The position numbers and the translations under genes are program-made. The notes under the pieces were generated by a model that worked only from the letters and a program-made list of their open reading frames with translations, had not been told where the DNA came from and searched no databases. Source: Sva-07 sp963716235 (GTDB lineage: Bacteria > Actinomycetota > Acidimicrobiia > Acidimicrobiales > Ilumatobacteraceae). From it: a stretch of DNA of 64,000 nucleotides. Shown here piece after piece: positions 43,953 to 51,820 of the stretch (the stretch's first letter is position 1; every line of letters begins with the position of its first letter). The stretch is taken from assembly GCA_963716235.1 (NCBI GenBank), contig CAVQTE010000020.1, positions 248,001-312,000 of the forward strand, given 5' to 3'.

Positions 43953-44933
43953 TCAGGGTGACGGCGTCACGCCTCCGAGCACGTCATGGAACTGGGCGGA
44001 GTCGACGTTGCCGCCACACAGGACGAACGCACTGCGTCCACCACGTTGCGCGAGTGATTCCGTGAGGAGACCAGCGAGCCCGATGGCACCGGCAGACTCA
44101 GCCACATTGTGGGTCGTTCGGTAGACGATCCGCATCGCCTCGGCGGTGGCATCGTCGGACACCGCGATGACACGTGCCGCTCCGGCGACGATTCCGGCAA
44201 TCGAGACAGGGTCAGGCGAACGCGTCGCCACACCGTCGACGAACGTGGCCGCAGCCTGCGTCGTCACCACCTCGCCGCGCTCGAACGACAGCAACGTCGA
44301 TGGCGCCCTCTCGCTCACCACGCCGATGATCTGCGTGTCGAGGCCGAGCAGGTCGCGCACGGCGATGAGCGCGTTGATCCCCGAGCCCATGCCGACGGGC
44401 ACATAGACGGTGTCCAATCGACCGGCCGCTTCGAACAACTCACGTGCGTAAGTGGCGACACCCAACACCAGATCGGGATGAAACGGAGGCACCGGCTCGA
44501 GCTCTCGCTCCAGCGCCACCTCCATCGACCGTTCCCGTGCCGCTTGGAAGTCGTCGCCGAACTCGATCACCTCGGCACCGAGCGCCCGCATCGCAGCGTT
44601 CTTCTCGACGCTGTTGCCGTGTGGGACCAGGATCGTGACCGCCCGACCATAGGCACGTCCGGCGAACGCCAGACTCTGGCCATGGTTGCCTCTCGTCGCG
44701 CTCACCACGCCGACGACGTGCGGGCGTTCGCGTACGAGCCGGTCCATGTAGACCAGCCCGCCGCGCACCTTGAACGCTCCCACCGGGGTGTGGTTCTCGT
44801 GTTTGACGATCACAGCCGAACCGGCGACCTCGTCCAGCAAGGGCCACTCGTACTGCGGTGTCGGTGGCACGTGACGTCGCACGACCTCGGTCGCACGGGC
44901 GAGGTCGTCGAGGTCGAACATCGCAACGCTCAC
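43953..44933 (-). CDS. Threonine dehydratase-like PLP enzyme
   Basis: A 326-residue fold-type II enzyme. KHENHTPVGAFKVRGG contains the PLP lysine, SATRGNHGQSLA the substrate-binding Asn region, and VGMGSGINALI the phosphate-binding Gly loop (VGxGSG). It fits threonine/serine dehydratases, which give 2-oxobutyrate or pyruvate, or hydroxyectoine-type dehydratases. No ACT domain, so probably catabolic. The GTG start at 44933 overlaps the stop of the cyclo-ligase gene (GTGA). Confidence 0.82.
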   Translation of the reverse strand: MSVAMFDLDDLARATEVVRRHVPPTPQYEWPLLDEVAGSAVIVKHENHTPVGAFKVRGGLVYMDRLVRERPHVVGVVSATRGNHGQSLAFAGRAYGRAVTILVPHGNSVEKNAAMRALGAEVIEFGDDFQAARERSMEVALERELEPVPPFHPDLVLGVATYARELFEAAGRLDTVYVPVGMGSGINALIAVRDLLGLDTQIIGVVSERAPSTLLSFERGEVVTTQAAATFVDGVATRSPDPVSIAGIVAGAARVIAVSDDATAEAMRIVYRTTHNVAESAGAIGLAGLLTESLAQRGGRSAFVLCGGNVDSAQFHDVLGGVTPSP

Positions 44934-45400
44934 GACGCCAGACCCCGGTCGGTCACCACGTGGTCGACGGACATGTCGTGCGACTCCACCGCAAGGTCGT
45001 CCAGCAGCTGTTCGTGGAAGCAGACCCCGACCGTGACGCAGTCGTCGCGCACGGCGACGAGGAACCGGTCGAACCAGCCGCCACCCTGGCCGAGCCGCCG
45101 GCCGGCGGTCGTGAATGCGAGTCCCGGCACGATCACCACGTCGGGCCACGTCGGATCGACATCGTCCTCCGGAACCGCGACTTCCATGCTGCGCTCGAGA
45201 CACCACGACTCGAACGGTGCAACCTCCGGCTCGCCGATGATCGTGCGGAACAGGAGGATCCGTCCGGCGTCGACGACCGATGGCAACCGGATCACATGCG
45301 ACCACAGGTGGTCGGATCGAACGTGGCGGTCGTCGATCGACCGGCGGAGCTCGCGCATGCGCCGGCGGAGTTCGGGCTTGTCCGGCGTGCGGTCGGCCAT
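44930..45400 (-). CDS. 5-formyltetrahydrofolate cyclo-ligase
   Basis: A 156-residue protein, shorter than the usual 180-200. KPELRRRMRELRRSI at the N-terminus, VVIVPGLAFTTAGRRLGQGGGWFDRFL as the ATP/folate motif (family GxGGGYYDRxL), and the terminal VDHVVTDRGL are conserved. It converts 5-formyl-THF to methenyl-THF. Its stop overlaps the start of the dehydratase gene. Some N-terminal-domain loops are shortened, but all key motifs are present. Confidence 0.85.
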   Translation of the reverse strand: MADRTPDKPELRRRMRELRRSIDDRHVRSDHLWSHVIRLPSVVDAGRILLFRTIIGEPEVAPFESWCLERSMEVAVPEDDVDPTWPDVVIVPGLAFTTAGRRLGQGGGWFDRFLVAVRDDCVTVGVCFHEQLLDDLAVESHDMSVDHVVTDRGLAS

Positions 45401-45426
45401 CGGTTCGGAGCGTACAGTGGGCGACG

Positions 45427-45969
45427 ATGAGCGATCAGCCGCCACTCCCCGCCGCCAACGCCGTTGCCTTCGATTCGAAACACTTCCGGACGGTGCTCGG
45501 TCACTTTCCCACCGGTGTCACGGTGATCACCGGTATGGCCGAAGGTGATCGACCGCACGGGTTCACCATCGGGTCGTTCACGTCGGTGTCGCTGGATCCG
45601 CCACTCGTCGGGTTCCTCCCCCAGGTCGATTCCGAGACCTGGGCGCTGATGGCCGACGCCGGCAGTTTCTGCGTCAACGTGCTCAGCGACGCCCAGAGCG
45701 ACCTGTGTTGGAAGTTCGCGAAGAGCGGCACCGAGACGACCCGTTTCGAGGGCGTCGAATGGCACGCCGCCCCTTCGGGTGCCCCGGTGTTGGAACGGGC
45801 CGTCGCGTGGATCGACTGCAGTGTCGAGCAGGTGTACGAGATGGGCGACCACTACTTCGTGCTCGGCCGGGTCACCGCGCTCGACGCCGACGCCGATCAC
45901 GACGGACTCCCGCCACGCCCACTGGTGTTCTACCGCGGCACCATCGGCGGCTTCGCCGCTGAAGGCTGA
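45427..45969 (+). CDS. Flavin reductase-like domain protein
   Basis: A 180-residue FMN-binding split-barrel protein. HFRTVLGHFPTGVTVITG, then HGFTIGSFTSVSLDPPLVGF and FCVNVLSDAQSDLCWKFA are the family pattern of flavin reductases that supply reduced FMN to monooxygenases. The C-terminal HYFVLGRV and PLVFYRGTIGGF match. No partner oxygenase is adjacent. Divergent from the cyclo-ligase gene. Confidence 0.88.
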   Translation: MSDQPPLPAANAVAFDSKHFRTVLGHFPTGVTVITGMAEGDRPHGFTIGSFTSVSLDPPLVGFLPQVDSETWALMADAGSFCVNVLSDAQSDLCWKFAKSGTETTRFEGVEWHAAPSGAPVLERAVAWIDCSVEQVYEMGDHYFVLGRVTALDADADHDGLPPRPLVFYRGTIGGFAAEG

Positions 45970-46037
45970 CCGATTCGCCACCCGAACCCACCACGCCGAA
46001 CGGCATTTTCGGGCGTTGGCAACGCGAGACTGGGGGG

Positions 46038-46415
46038 ATGGATCGTCGTACGCCGCTCGCAGCCGGGCTCGACACGTTCGCCGTCGTGTTGTTCGTCGCC
46101 ATCGGGCGCCGCGAGCACGAACGAGACTCGGCGATCGCCGGGCTGATCGAGACCGCCGCGCCCTTCCTGATCGCCCTCGCGCTGGCCTGGCTGGTGCTGC
46201 GGGTGTGGAAGCGCCCCACCGAGTGGCGAACAGGTGTCGGCGTCTGGGCGATCGTCGTGGTCGCCGGCATGCTGCTGCGCAACCTCGTCTTCGACGACGG
46301 CACCGCAACGGCCTTCGTCATCGTCGCCACGCTGTTCCTCGCGTTGTTCATCGTCGGCTGGCGCCTCGCGTTCGCCGCGATGAACCGGCGGCACCCCGTC
46401 ACGCCTGGCGGCTGA
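46038..46415 (+). CDS. DUF3054 family membrane protein
   Basis: A 125-residue protein with about four membrane helices. The N-terminal DTFAVVLFVAIGRREHERDSAIAG and the following TAAPFLIALALAWLVLR match the DUF3054 family of actinobacteria. GVGVWAIVVVAGMLLRNLVFDDGTATAF fits the third helix region. Function unknown. Confidence 0.85.
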   Translation: MDRRTPLAAGLDTFAVVLFVAIGRREHERDSAIAGLIETAAPFLIALALAWLVLRVWKRPTEWRTGVGVWAIVVVAGMLLRNLVFDDGTATAFVIVATLFLALFIVGWRLAFAAMNRRHPVTPGG

Positions 46416-46429
46416 GCCGGGCGTGACGG
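46396..46429. terminator. Bidirectional hairpin between DUF3054 and DUF4234 genes
   Basis: Perfect arms CCGTCACGCC and GGCGTGACGG with a 14-nt loop. It spans the DUF3054 stop codon (46413-46415) and lies 13 nt past the convergent gene's stop. Confidence 0.65.
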
Positions 46430-46442
46430 TCGCTCGAACGGA

Positions 46443-46910
46443 TCAGAGACCGGGGTTGTGCGTGGAACCATGCGTGGTCCAGTAGTCGTTGATCGACTTC
46501 TGGATTCGGACATACCAGATCAGGTTGCCGATGATCGGCAGCAGGAACCACAAACCCCAGATCGTGGTGATCGGCGGCTCCTTGCCTTCACGGCGATAGA
46601 GCTGCTCGACCTCGGAGGCCATCATGAACATGGTGACCGGGGCGATGAACAGCGTGAGGAGGAGGTAACCGACGCCGCCGAGCCCGGTGCGGGCGTGCGC
46701 TTTGAGTTCGTCGCCGTTCTGGTACGACCAGATGATCGTCCAGACCCCGAACGTCACGATGGTCAAAAGGATCACCAGGCCGATCGAGCGCGGCTTGCCG
46801 ACCGGGCCGGCGCCGGCACTCGTCATCGCGGCTGGTGGCGGTGGCGGTGGCGGTGTCTCCGCAGCGGGCGGCGGTGTTTCGGATGGCGGTGGCGGCGGCG
46901 TATCGGTCAT
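46443..46910 (-). CDS. DUF4234 domain membrane protein with proline-rich N-terminus
   Basis: A 155-residue protein. The first 30 residues are almost all Pro, with Thr, Ala and Glu. Three or four membrane segments follow; LVILLTIVTFGVWTIIWSYQNGDELK is the DUF4234 signature (FGVYxxYWxY type). The C-terminal NLIWYVRIQKSINDYW is also typical. Function unknown; the Pro-rich tail is probably cytoplasmic. Start ATG 46910 chosen over an in-frame GTG two codons upstream. Confidence 0.8.
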   Translation of the reverse strand: MTDTPPPPPSETPPPAAETPPPPPPPAAMTSAGAGPVGKPRSIGLVILLTIVTFGVWTIIWSYQNGDELKAHARTGLGGVGYLLLTLFIAPVTMFMMASEVEQLYRREGKEPPITTIWGLWFLLPIIGNLIWYVRIQKSINDYWTTHGSTHNPGL

Positions 46911-46975
46911 CGCCACACGGTAGGTCGATACGGCGGGCTCGTCGGCGATACCTCGAATCGGTCATGCTCGGCCCG

Positions 46976-48214
46976 ATGAGCGCGCTGAAGATCGAGATCG
47001 ACCCCGTCGACGCCGGATTCTCCGCCGAGCGGCTCGACCGCATCGACCGGCACTTCCAGGGCTACGTCGACCAGAAGAAATTGGCCGGCTGGCACATCGC
47101 CATCAGCCGCAGGGGCCAGCTCGTCCACTCCTCCACCTCCGGGCATCGCGACATCGCCGCCGACCTGCCGTTCACCGACGACACCGTCGTGCGGATGTTC
47201 TCGATGACCAAGCCGATCACCTCGGTCGCCGCGATGATGCTCTACGAAGATGGCCTGCTCGAGCTCAAGTCACCGATCTCCAAGTGGTTGCCCGAGTTCG
47301 CCGACACCAGGGTCTACCGGTCGGGCTCGTTCTTCGCTCCGGTCACCGATCCGCTCGTCGAGCCGATCCGGGTGTGGCACCTCCTCACCCACACGTCCGG
47401 TCTCACGTACGGATTCCACAACACCCACGTCACCGACGCCATCTACCGAAAAGGCGGCTTCGAATGGGGGAACCCGCCCGGTGCCGACCTCGCGGAATGC
47501 TGCCGGCTCTGGGCCGAGATGCCACTCGCGTTCCAGCCCGGCAGCGAGTGGAACTACGGCGTGTCGACCGACGTGCTGGGCCGCCTGGTCGAGGTCGTGT
47601 CCGGGATGCCGCTCGACGAGTTCTTCCGCACGCGCATCTTCGAGCCGCTCGGGATGACCGAGACCGACTTCTACGTCCACGACGACGCCATGGAACGCTT
47701 CGCCACGCTCTACGTCCGAAACCCGGCGACCGGCGAGGCAGTGCCGGCGCCGCAGGCCCTCGGCCGGGTCGCGAACGAGCCGCCGACGATGCTCGGCGGA
47801 GGCGGCGGCCTCGTTGGGACCGCGCACGACTACCTGCGCTTCACCCACATGCTGTTGAACAGGGGCGAACTCGACGGGGTCCGACTCCTCGGCTCGCGGA
47901 CGGTCGACTACATGACCCGCAACCACCTGCCCGGCAACGCCGATCTCGAATCGTTCGGTCGGCCGCTGTTCGCCGAGACGAGCTTCGACGGCGCGGGCTT
48001 CGGCCTCGGCTTCTCCGTCGTGCTCGACGCCGCCGCCAACAAGGTGCTGCGGTCGGAGGGCGAGTACTCGTGGGGTGGCGCGGCCAGCACGATCTTCTGG
48101 ATCGACCCCCGCGAGGAGATCGTCGCGCTGTTTCTCACCCAGCTACTGCCATCGAGCACGTATCCGATCCGGTCCCAGCTCAACCAGCTCGTGCAGCAGG
48201 CCCTCGTCGACTGA
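46976..48214 (+). CDS. Serine hydrolase of the class C beta-lactamase family
   Basis: A 412-residue esterase/penicillin-binding-type protein. FSMTKPIT has the S-x-x-K nucleophile, NYGVSTDVLG the Y-x-x motif, and LLTHTSGLTYGF the flanking loop. A late SWGGAASTIFWIDP corresponds to the third (H/W-x-G) element. No signal peptide, so probably a cytoplasmic esterase or lipase (EstB type). An ATG four codons upstream (46964) is an alternative start. The TetR gene converges 3 nt after its stop. Confidence 0.85.
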   Translation: MSALKIEIDPVDAGFSAERLDRIDRHFQGYVDQKKLAGWHIAISRRGQLVHSSTSGHRDIAADLPFTDDTVVRMFSMTKPITSVAAMMLYEDGLLELKSPISKWLPEFADTRVYRSGSFFAPVTDPLVEPIRVWHLLTHTSGLTYGFHNTHVTDAIYRKGGFEWGNPPGADLAECCRLWAEMPLAFQPGSEWNYGVSTDVLGRLVEVVSGMPLDEFFRTRIFEPLGMTETDFYVHDDAMERFATLYVRNPATGEAVPAPQALGRVANEPPTMLGGGGGLVGTAHDYLRFTHMLLNRGELDGVRLLGSRTVDYMTRNHLPGNADLESFGRPLFAETSFDGAGFGLGFSVVLDAAANKVLRSEGEYSWGGAASTIFWIDPREEIVALFLTQLLPSSTYPIRSQLNQLVQQALVD

Positions 48215-48217
48215 CCG

Positions 48218-48853
48218 TCATGCGGTCGCGACCCCGGCCAACATCGCCTCGATCATCGCCTCGATCATCGAGGCGAACATCGCGTCGAGGTCGTCGATCC
48301 AGACGAGATGATGGTTCACCTCGAGGCTGACGAAACCGTGGAGTTGCGACCACGCCCCGACGGTCAGCGCGCGCTGCGCGGGCGTCCACATCTCGACGTC
48401 GGTGTCGGTCCGGCCGACCATCGCCGCCGCGGCGTCGAGCAGCGGCGCCATCACGGTGACCTGCGCATCGATCGTGGGGCCTCCCGCCGGTGCGGCGTAC
48501 CCGGCAAGGACGTCGGTGAAGACGAGTGTGAAGCGTGACGGGAACGTCGTCGCGAATCGCCGATAGCCCGTCGCGGCCGCCCTGATCCGGTCGGCGGGTG
48601 ACGCACCGGGATCCACCGTTCGGCGAACCTCGGTGGCCATCTGATCGTAGACGTCGAGGATCAGCGCGGTGTACAACGCGTCGAGGCTCTCGAAGTAGGT
48701 GTAGAGCGTCGACGGGCTGACACCGACGGCCCGTGCCAGCGCCCGCCAGTTCACCGCCGTCGGTCCGCCGTCGTCGAGCTGTGCCAGCGCGGCGTCCAGC
48801 ACATCGCGTCGCAGTGCCTGTTGCTGCAGTTCACGTCTCGTCATCGCCGACAT
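48218..48853 (-). CDS. TetR-family transcriptional regulator
   Basis: A 211-residue protein. The HTH is VNWRALARAVGVSPSTLYTYFESLDALYTALI in family terms; the TetR C-terminal WHG-type domain follows (ATTFPSRFTLVFTDVLAG). It is divergent from the epimerase gene at 49022 and may repress it. Near the C-terminus the tandem MIEAMIEAM comes from a 12-bp DNA duplication (48243-48266). Confidence 0.85.
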   Translation of the reverse strand: MSAMTRRELQQQALRRDVLDAALAQLDDGGPTAVNWRALARAVGVSPSTLYTYFESLDALYTALILDVYDQMATEVRRTVDPGASPADRIRAAATGYRRFATTFPSRFTLVFTDVLAGYAAPAGGPTIDAQVTVMAPLLDAAAAMVGRTDTDVEMWTPAQRALTVGAWSQLHGFVSLEVNHHLVWIDDLDAMFASMIEAMIEAMLAGVATA

Positions 48854-49021
48854 GAGCTCACGGTAGCCATCCAGACCCACCCTGCTGAATGATGTTCGAT
48901 TCTCGAACGGTGTGACGAATGGCCGATTGTGCTTCCGGAACAACATCCGTACTGTAAACAGTGTTCAACTTTCGAGCACCGTTCAGCATCAGTCCGACCG
49001 TCCATCCGAGGGAGACACACC
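48854..49021. promoter_or_regulatory. TetR-epimerase divergent intergenic region with palindromes
   Basis: Two short inverted repeats: GTTCGA/TCGAAC with a 3-nt spacer at 48894-48908, and ACTGT/ACAGT with a 2-nt spacer at 48951-48962. The latter, 60 nt before the epimerase ATG, is a candidate TetR operator. Confidence 0.4.
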
Positions 49022-49969
49022 ATGACCACCCCACCCATCGAGCCGGGCACGCAGCGTCACGTCGTGCTCGGTGCCGGACCCGTCGGGCGCGCCGTCGTGG
49101 CACGGCTCCTGGCCACCGGGGTGCAGCCGACCGTGGTCACCCGTTCGGGGACTCAGCTTCACGGCGCGATCGCACACCGCGCCGACATCACCGACCCCGC
49201 AGCACTGGCTGCTGCGTTGGCCGGCGCCGACGTCGTCCACCAGTGCGCCCAACCCGCCTACCACCGCTGGCCCGAGGAGTTCCCCACACTCCAGACGGGC
49301 GTCGTCGACGCGGTCGCCGCGTGCGGCGCGGTCCTGGTCGTCGTCGAGAACCTGTACGGATACGGCATCGTCGACGGTCCGCTGACCGAGACGCTTCCGC
49401 TCATCGCCACCACCAGGAAGGGTGCCGTCCGGGCCCGCATGCACCTCGACCTGCTCGAGGCGCACCAGGCCGGTCGCGTCCGGATGGTCGCTGCCCGGGC
49501 GTCGGACTTCTTCGGCCCCCACGTCGATGGCTCCGCGTTCGGGGAGCGATTCGTGTCCCAGGTGCGCGCCGGCAGGAAGGTCGACATCCTCGGCGAACCC
49601 GACGCGCTGCACACGGTGACGTACGTGCCCGACCTGGCCACCGCGATGGTCACGCTCGCGTCGACGCCCGAGGCATGGGGCAGGGCCTGGCACGTCCCGA
49701 ACGCGGCCACGGTCACGCAACGCGAGATCGTCGAGATCGCAGCTCGTGCCGCTGGCACGACACCCAACGTCCGGCCGGTGGCACGATGGCAGCTTCGCGC
49801 CATCGGCATGTTCTCCGCACCGATGCGCGAGACCATCGAGATGGCCTACGAGTTCGAGCATGATTTCGTCGTCGACCACAGCGACTACGCACACCACTTC
49901 GGCGATCACTCCACATCGCTCGAAGACGCATTCGCCGCAACGATGGGCAGTCGTGCGATCGGAGTCTGA
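49022..49969 (+). CDS. NAD-dependent epimerase/dehydratase family protein
   Basis: A 315-residue extended SDR protein. VVLGAGPVGRAVVARLL is the NAD-binding motif (GxGxxGxxxA), HRADITDPAAL the adenine-contact region, and VENLYGYGI replaces the usual catalytic YxxxK. The YGYG segment is found in atypical SDRs. ADVVHQCAQPAYHRW lies where the sugar-binding loop begins. The missing typical catalytic Lys suggests an NmrA- or atypical-type function. Expression is probably under the divergent TetR regulator. Confidence 0.75.
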   Translation: MTTPPIEPGTQRHVVLGAGPVGRAVVARLLATGVQPTVVTRSGTQLHGAIAHRADITDPAALAAALAGADVVHQCAQPAYHRWPEEFPTLQTGVVDAVAACGAVLVVVENLYGYGIVDGPLTETLPLIATTRKGAVRARMHLDLLEAHQAGRVRMVAARASDFFGPHVDGSAFGERFVSQVRAGRKVDILGEPDALHTVTYVPDLATAMVTLASTPEAWGRAWHVPNAATVTQREIVEIAARAAGTTPNVRPVARWQLRAIGMFSAPMRETIEMAYEFEHDFVVDHSDYAHHFGDHSTSLEDAFAATMGSRAIGV

Positions 49970-49983
49970 CCCTGATGCAAGAA

Positions 49984-51705
49984 TCAGAGGGTGTTGGTGA
50001 TGGCTCCGGTCTCGGCGCCCTGCACGAGCTTGGCGTACTTGCCGAGCACCCCGGTGGTGTAGCGAGGGGGATTCGGGGTCCAGCCGTCCATCCGATTGGC
50101 GAGCTCGGTGTGGTCGATGAGCAGGTCGAGCGACTTCGACGGGACATCGACGCGGATGAGGTCGCCGTCGCGCACGAAGGCGATCGGGCCACCATCAGCT
50201 GCCTCGGGCGCCACGTGGCCGATGCAGAATCCCCAGGTGCCGCCAGAGAAGCGGCCGTCGGTGATCAGCGCACAGTCCGAACCGCGGCCGGCGCCCTTGA
50301 GCGCCCCCGTGATGGCGAGCATCTCGCGCATGCCCGGTCCGCCCTTCGGGCCTTCATACCGGATCACGATGACGGTGCCGGGCTGGATCGTGCCGGCGAG
50401 GATCGCCTCCATCGCGAACGACTCGTCGTCGAACACGCGCGCCGGGCCTTCGAAGTGCATCTGCGCATCGGACAGACCGGCAACCTTGACGACCGCGCCC
50501 TTCGGCGCGAGCGAACCGGTGAGAATGTTGATGCCACCGGCCGTGTGGATCGGCGCGTCGAGCGGATGCACGACCACACCGTCAGCTGCCGGCGGATCGA
50601 TCTCGGCAAGGTTCTCGGCCATGGTCTTGCCGGTCACCGTCATGACGTCGCCGTGCAGGAGGTCGGCGTCGAGGAGGACCTTCATCACGACCGGCACTCC
50701 ACCGACGCGGTCGAGGTCGCTCATGTGGAACTTGCCGCCCGGCTTCATGTCCGCGATGTGCGGCACCTTGTCGGCAATCCGGTTGAAGTCGTCGAGGTCG
50801 AGCTCCACTCCGGCCTCGTTCGCAAGAGCGAGCAGGTGGAGCACCGCATTGGTCGATCCACCGAGGGCGGACGTGACGGCGATCGCGTTCTCGAACGCCG
50901 CCTTGGTCATGATCTGGCGCGGCGTGATCCCGAGCCGGAGCAGGTTCACGACAGCGGCACCGGCACGCTCGGCGTCGCCTTCGCGGCGACCGTCGATAGC
51001 GGGCGGCGATGCGGTTCCAGGCAGGCTCATCCCGATCGCCTCTGCGATCGAGCTCATCGTGTTGGCGGTGAACATGCCACCGCACGCGCCCTCGCCCGGA
51101 CACGCTCGCGACTCGATCTCGTGGAGTTCATCCTCGGTGATGGTGCCGGCAGCGCAGGCGCCGACCGCTTCGAACACGCTGGTGATGTCGAGCGCCGTGC
51201 CGTTGTACTCGCCCGGCATGGTCGAGCCGTTGTACACGAACACGCTCGGCAGGTCGAGGCGGGCCGCAGCCATGAGCATTCCGGGGATCGACTTGTCGCA
51301 TCCGGCGAGGCCGACGAATCCGTCGAAGCGTTCGGCATGCATGACCGTCTCGACCGAATCGCAGATCACCTCACGCGACACGAGCGACGCTCGCATTCCT
51401 TCGTGACCCATCGAGATGCCGTCGCTGACGGTGATCGTCCCGAACTCGAGCGGGAAGCCACCCGCCTCACGCACGCCCACCTTGGCGTGCTCGGCGAGCT
51501 TGCGCAACGTCATGTTGCACGGCGTGACCTCGTTCCACGACGAGGCGATCGCCACCTGTGGCTTGTCCCAGTCAGCGTCGCCCATCCCGACGGCGCGCAG
51601 CATTGCGCGTGACGGCGCCTTCTGCATGCCATCGGTGACATCGCGCGACCGCGGCTTGATGTCGACCGGCGTCTCGATCGGAGTGTCGCTGCTGTTCGAG
51701 CTCAT
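49984..51705 (-). CDS. ilvD: Dihydroxy-acid dehydratase
   Basis: A 573-residue IlvD/Edd enzyme. VGLAGCDKSIPGMLMAAARL and GACGGMFTANTMS carry the Fe-S cluster Cys residues; SWNEVTPCNMTL is the third. GGSTNAVLHLLA and TDGRFSGGTWGFCIGHVAPEA are other signatures. It dehydrates dihydroxy acids to branched-chain 2-oxo acids, completing the shared pathway with the unlinked ilvBNC operon. ATG 51705 is the natural start. Confidence 0.95.
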   Translation of the reverse strand: MSSNSSDTPIETPVDIKPRSRDVTDGMQKAPSRAMLRAVGMGDADWDKPQVAIASSWNEVTPCNMTLRKLAEHAKVGVREAGGFPLEFGTITVSDGISMGHEGMRASLVSREVICDSVETVMHAERFDGFVGLAGCDKSIPGMLMAAARLDLPSVFVYNGSTMPGEYNGTALDITSVFEAVGACAAGTITEDELHEIESRACPGEGACGGMFTANTMSSIAEAIGMSLPGTASPPAIDGRREGDAERAGAAVVNLLRLGITPRQIMTKAAFENAIAVTSALGGSTNAVLHLLALANEAGVELDLDDFNRIADKVPHIADMKPGGKFHMSDLDRVGGVPVVMKVLLDADLLHGDVMTVTGKTMAENLAEIDPPAADGVVVHPLDAPIHTAGGINILTGSLAPKGAVVKVAGLSDAQMHFEGPARVFDDESFAMEAILAGTIQPGTVIVIRYEGPKGGPGMREMLAITGALKGAGRGSDCALITDGRFSGGTWGFCIGHVAPEAADGGPIAFVRDGDLIRVDVPSKSLDLLIDHTELANRMDGWTPNPPRYTTGVLGKYAKLVQGAETGAITNTL

Positions 51706-51775
51706 GGCCCGCAGAGTAGTGGCTGACCCTCGGGCCGAGCCTGGTGCTCTGCCCACCCCGCCGAAGCCCGCCGAC

Positions 51776-51820
51776 CACTGATGTAACGATTGGTGTCTGA
51801 CACCAATCGTTACATCAGTG
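51776..51820 (-). repeat. Perfect 45-nt palindrome containing copy A2 of the 31-nt element
   Basis: The central 31 nt (51783-51813) match the element at 10660-10690 at 30 of 31 positions. Here the pairing extends a further 7 nt on each side, giving 22-bp perfect arms around one base. The TGA of the aldehyde dehydrogenase gene (51817-51815) lies in the outer arm. Probably the terminator of that gene. Confidence 0.85.

Noticed and set aside
43921..43975. Hairpin between the LysR gene and the dehydratase gene
   Set aside because: The arms pair only partly (CCGTCAC with GTGACGG, the rest mismatched), so I did not list it as a terminator.
49975..51612. A 545-codon open frame antisense to ilvD
   Set aside because: A shadow of ilvD, low-complexity with Arg, His and Asp bias.
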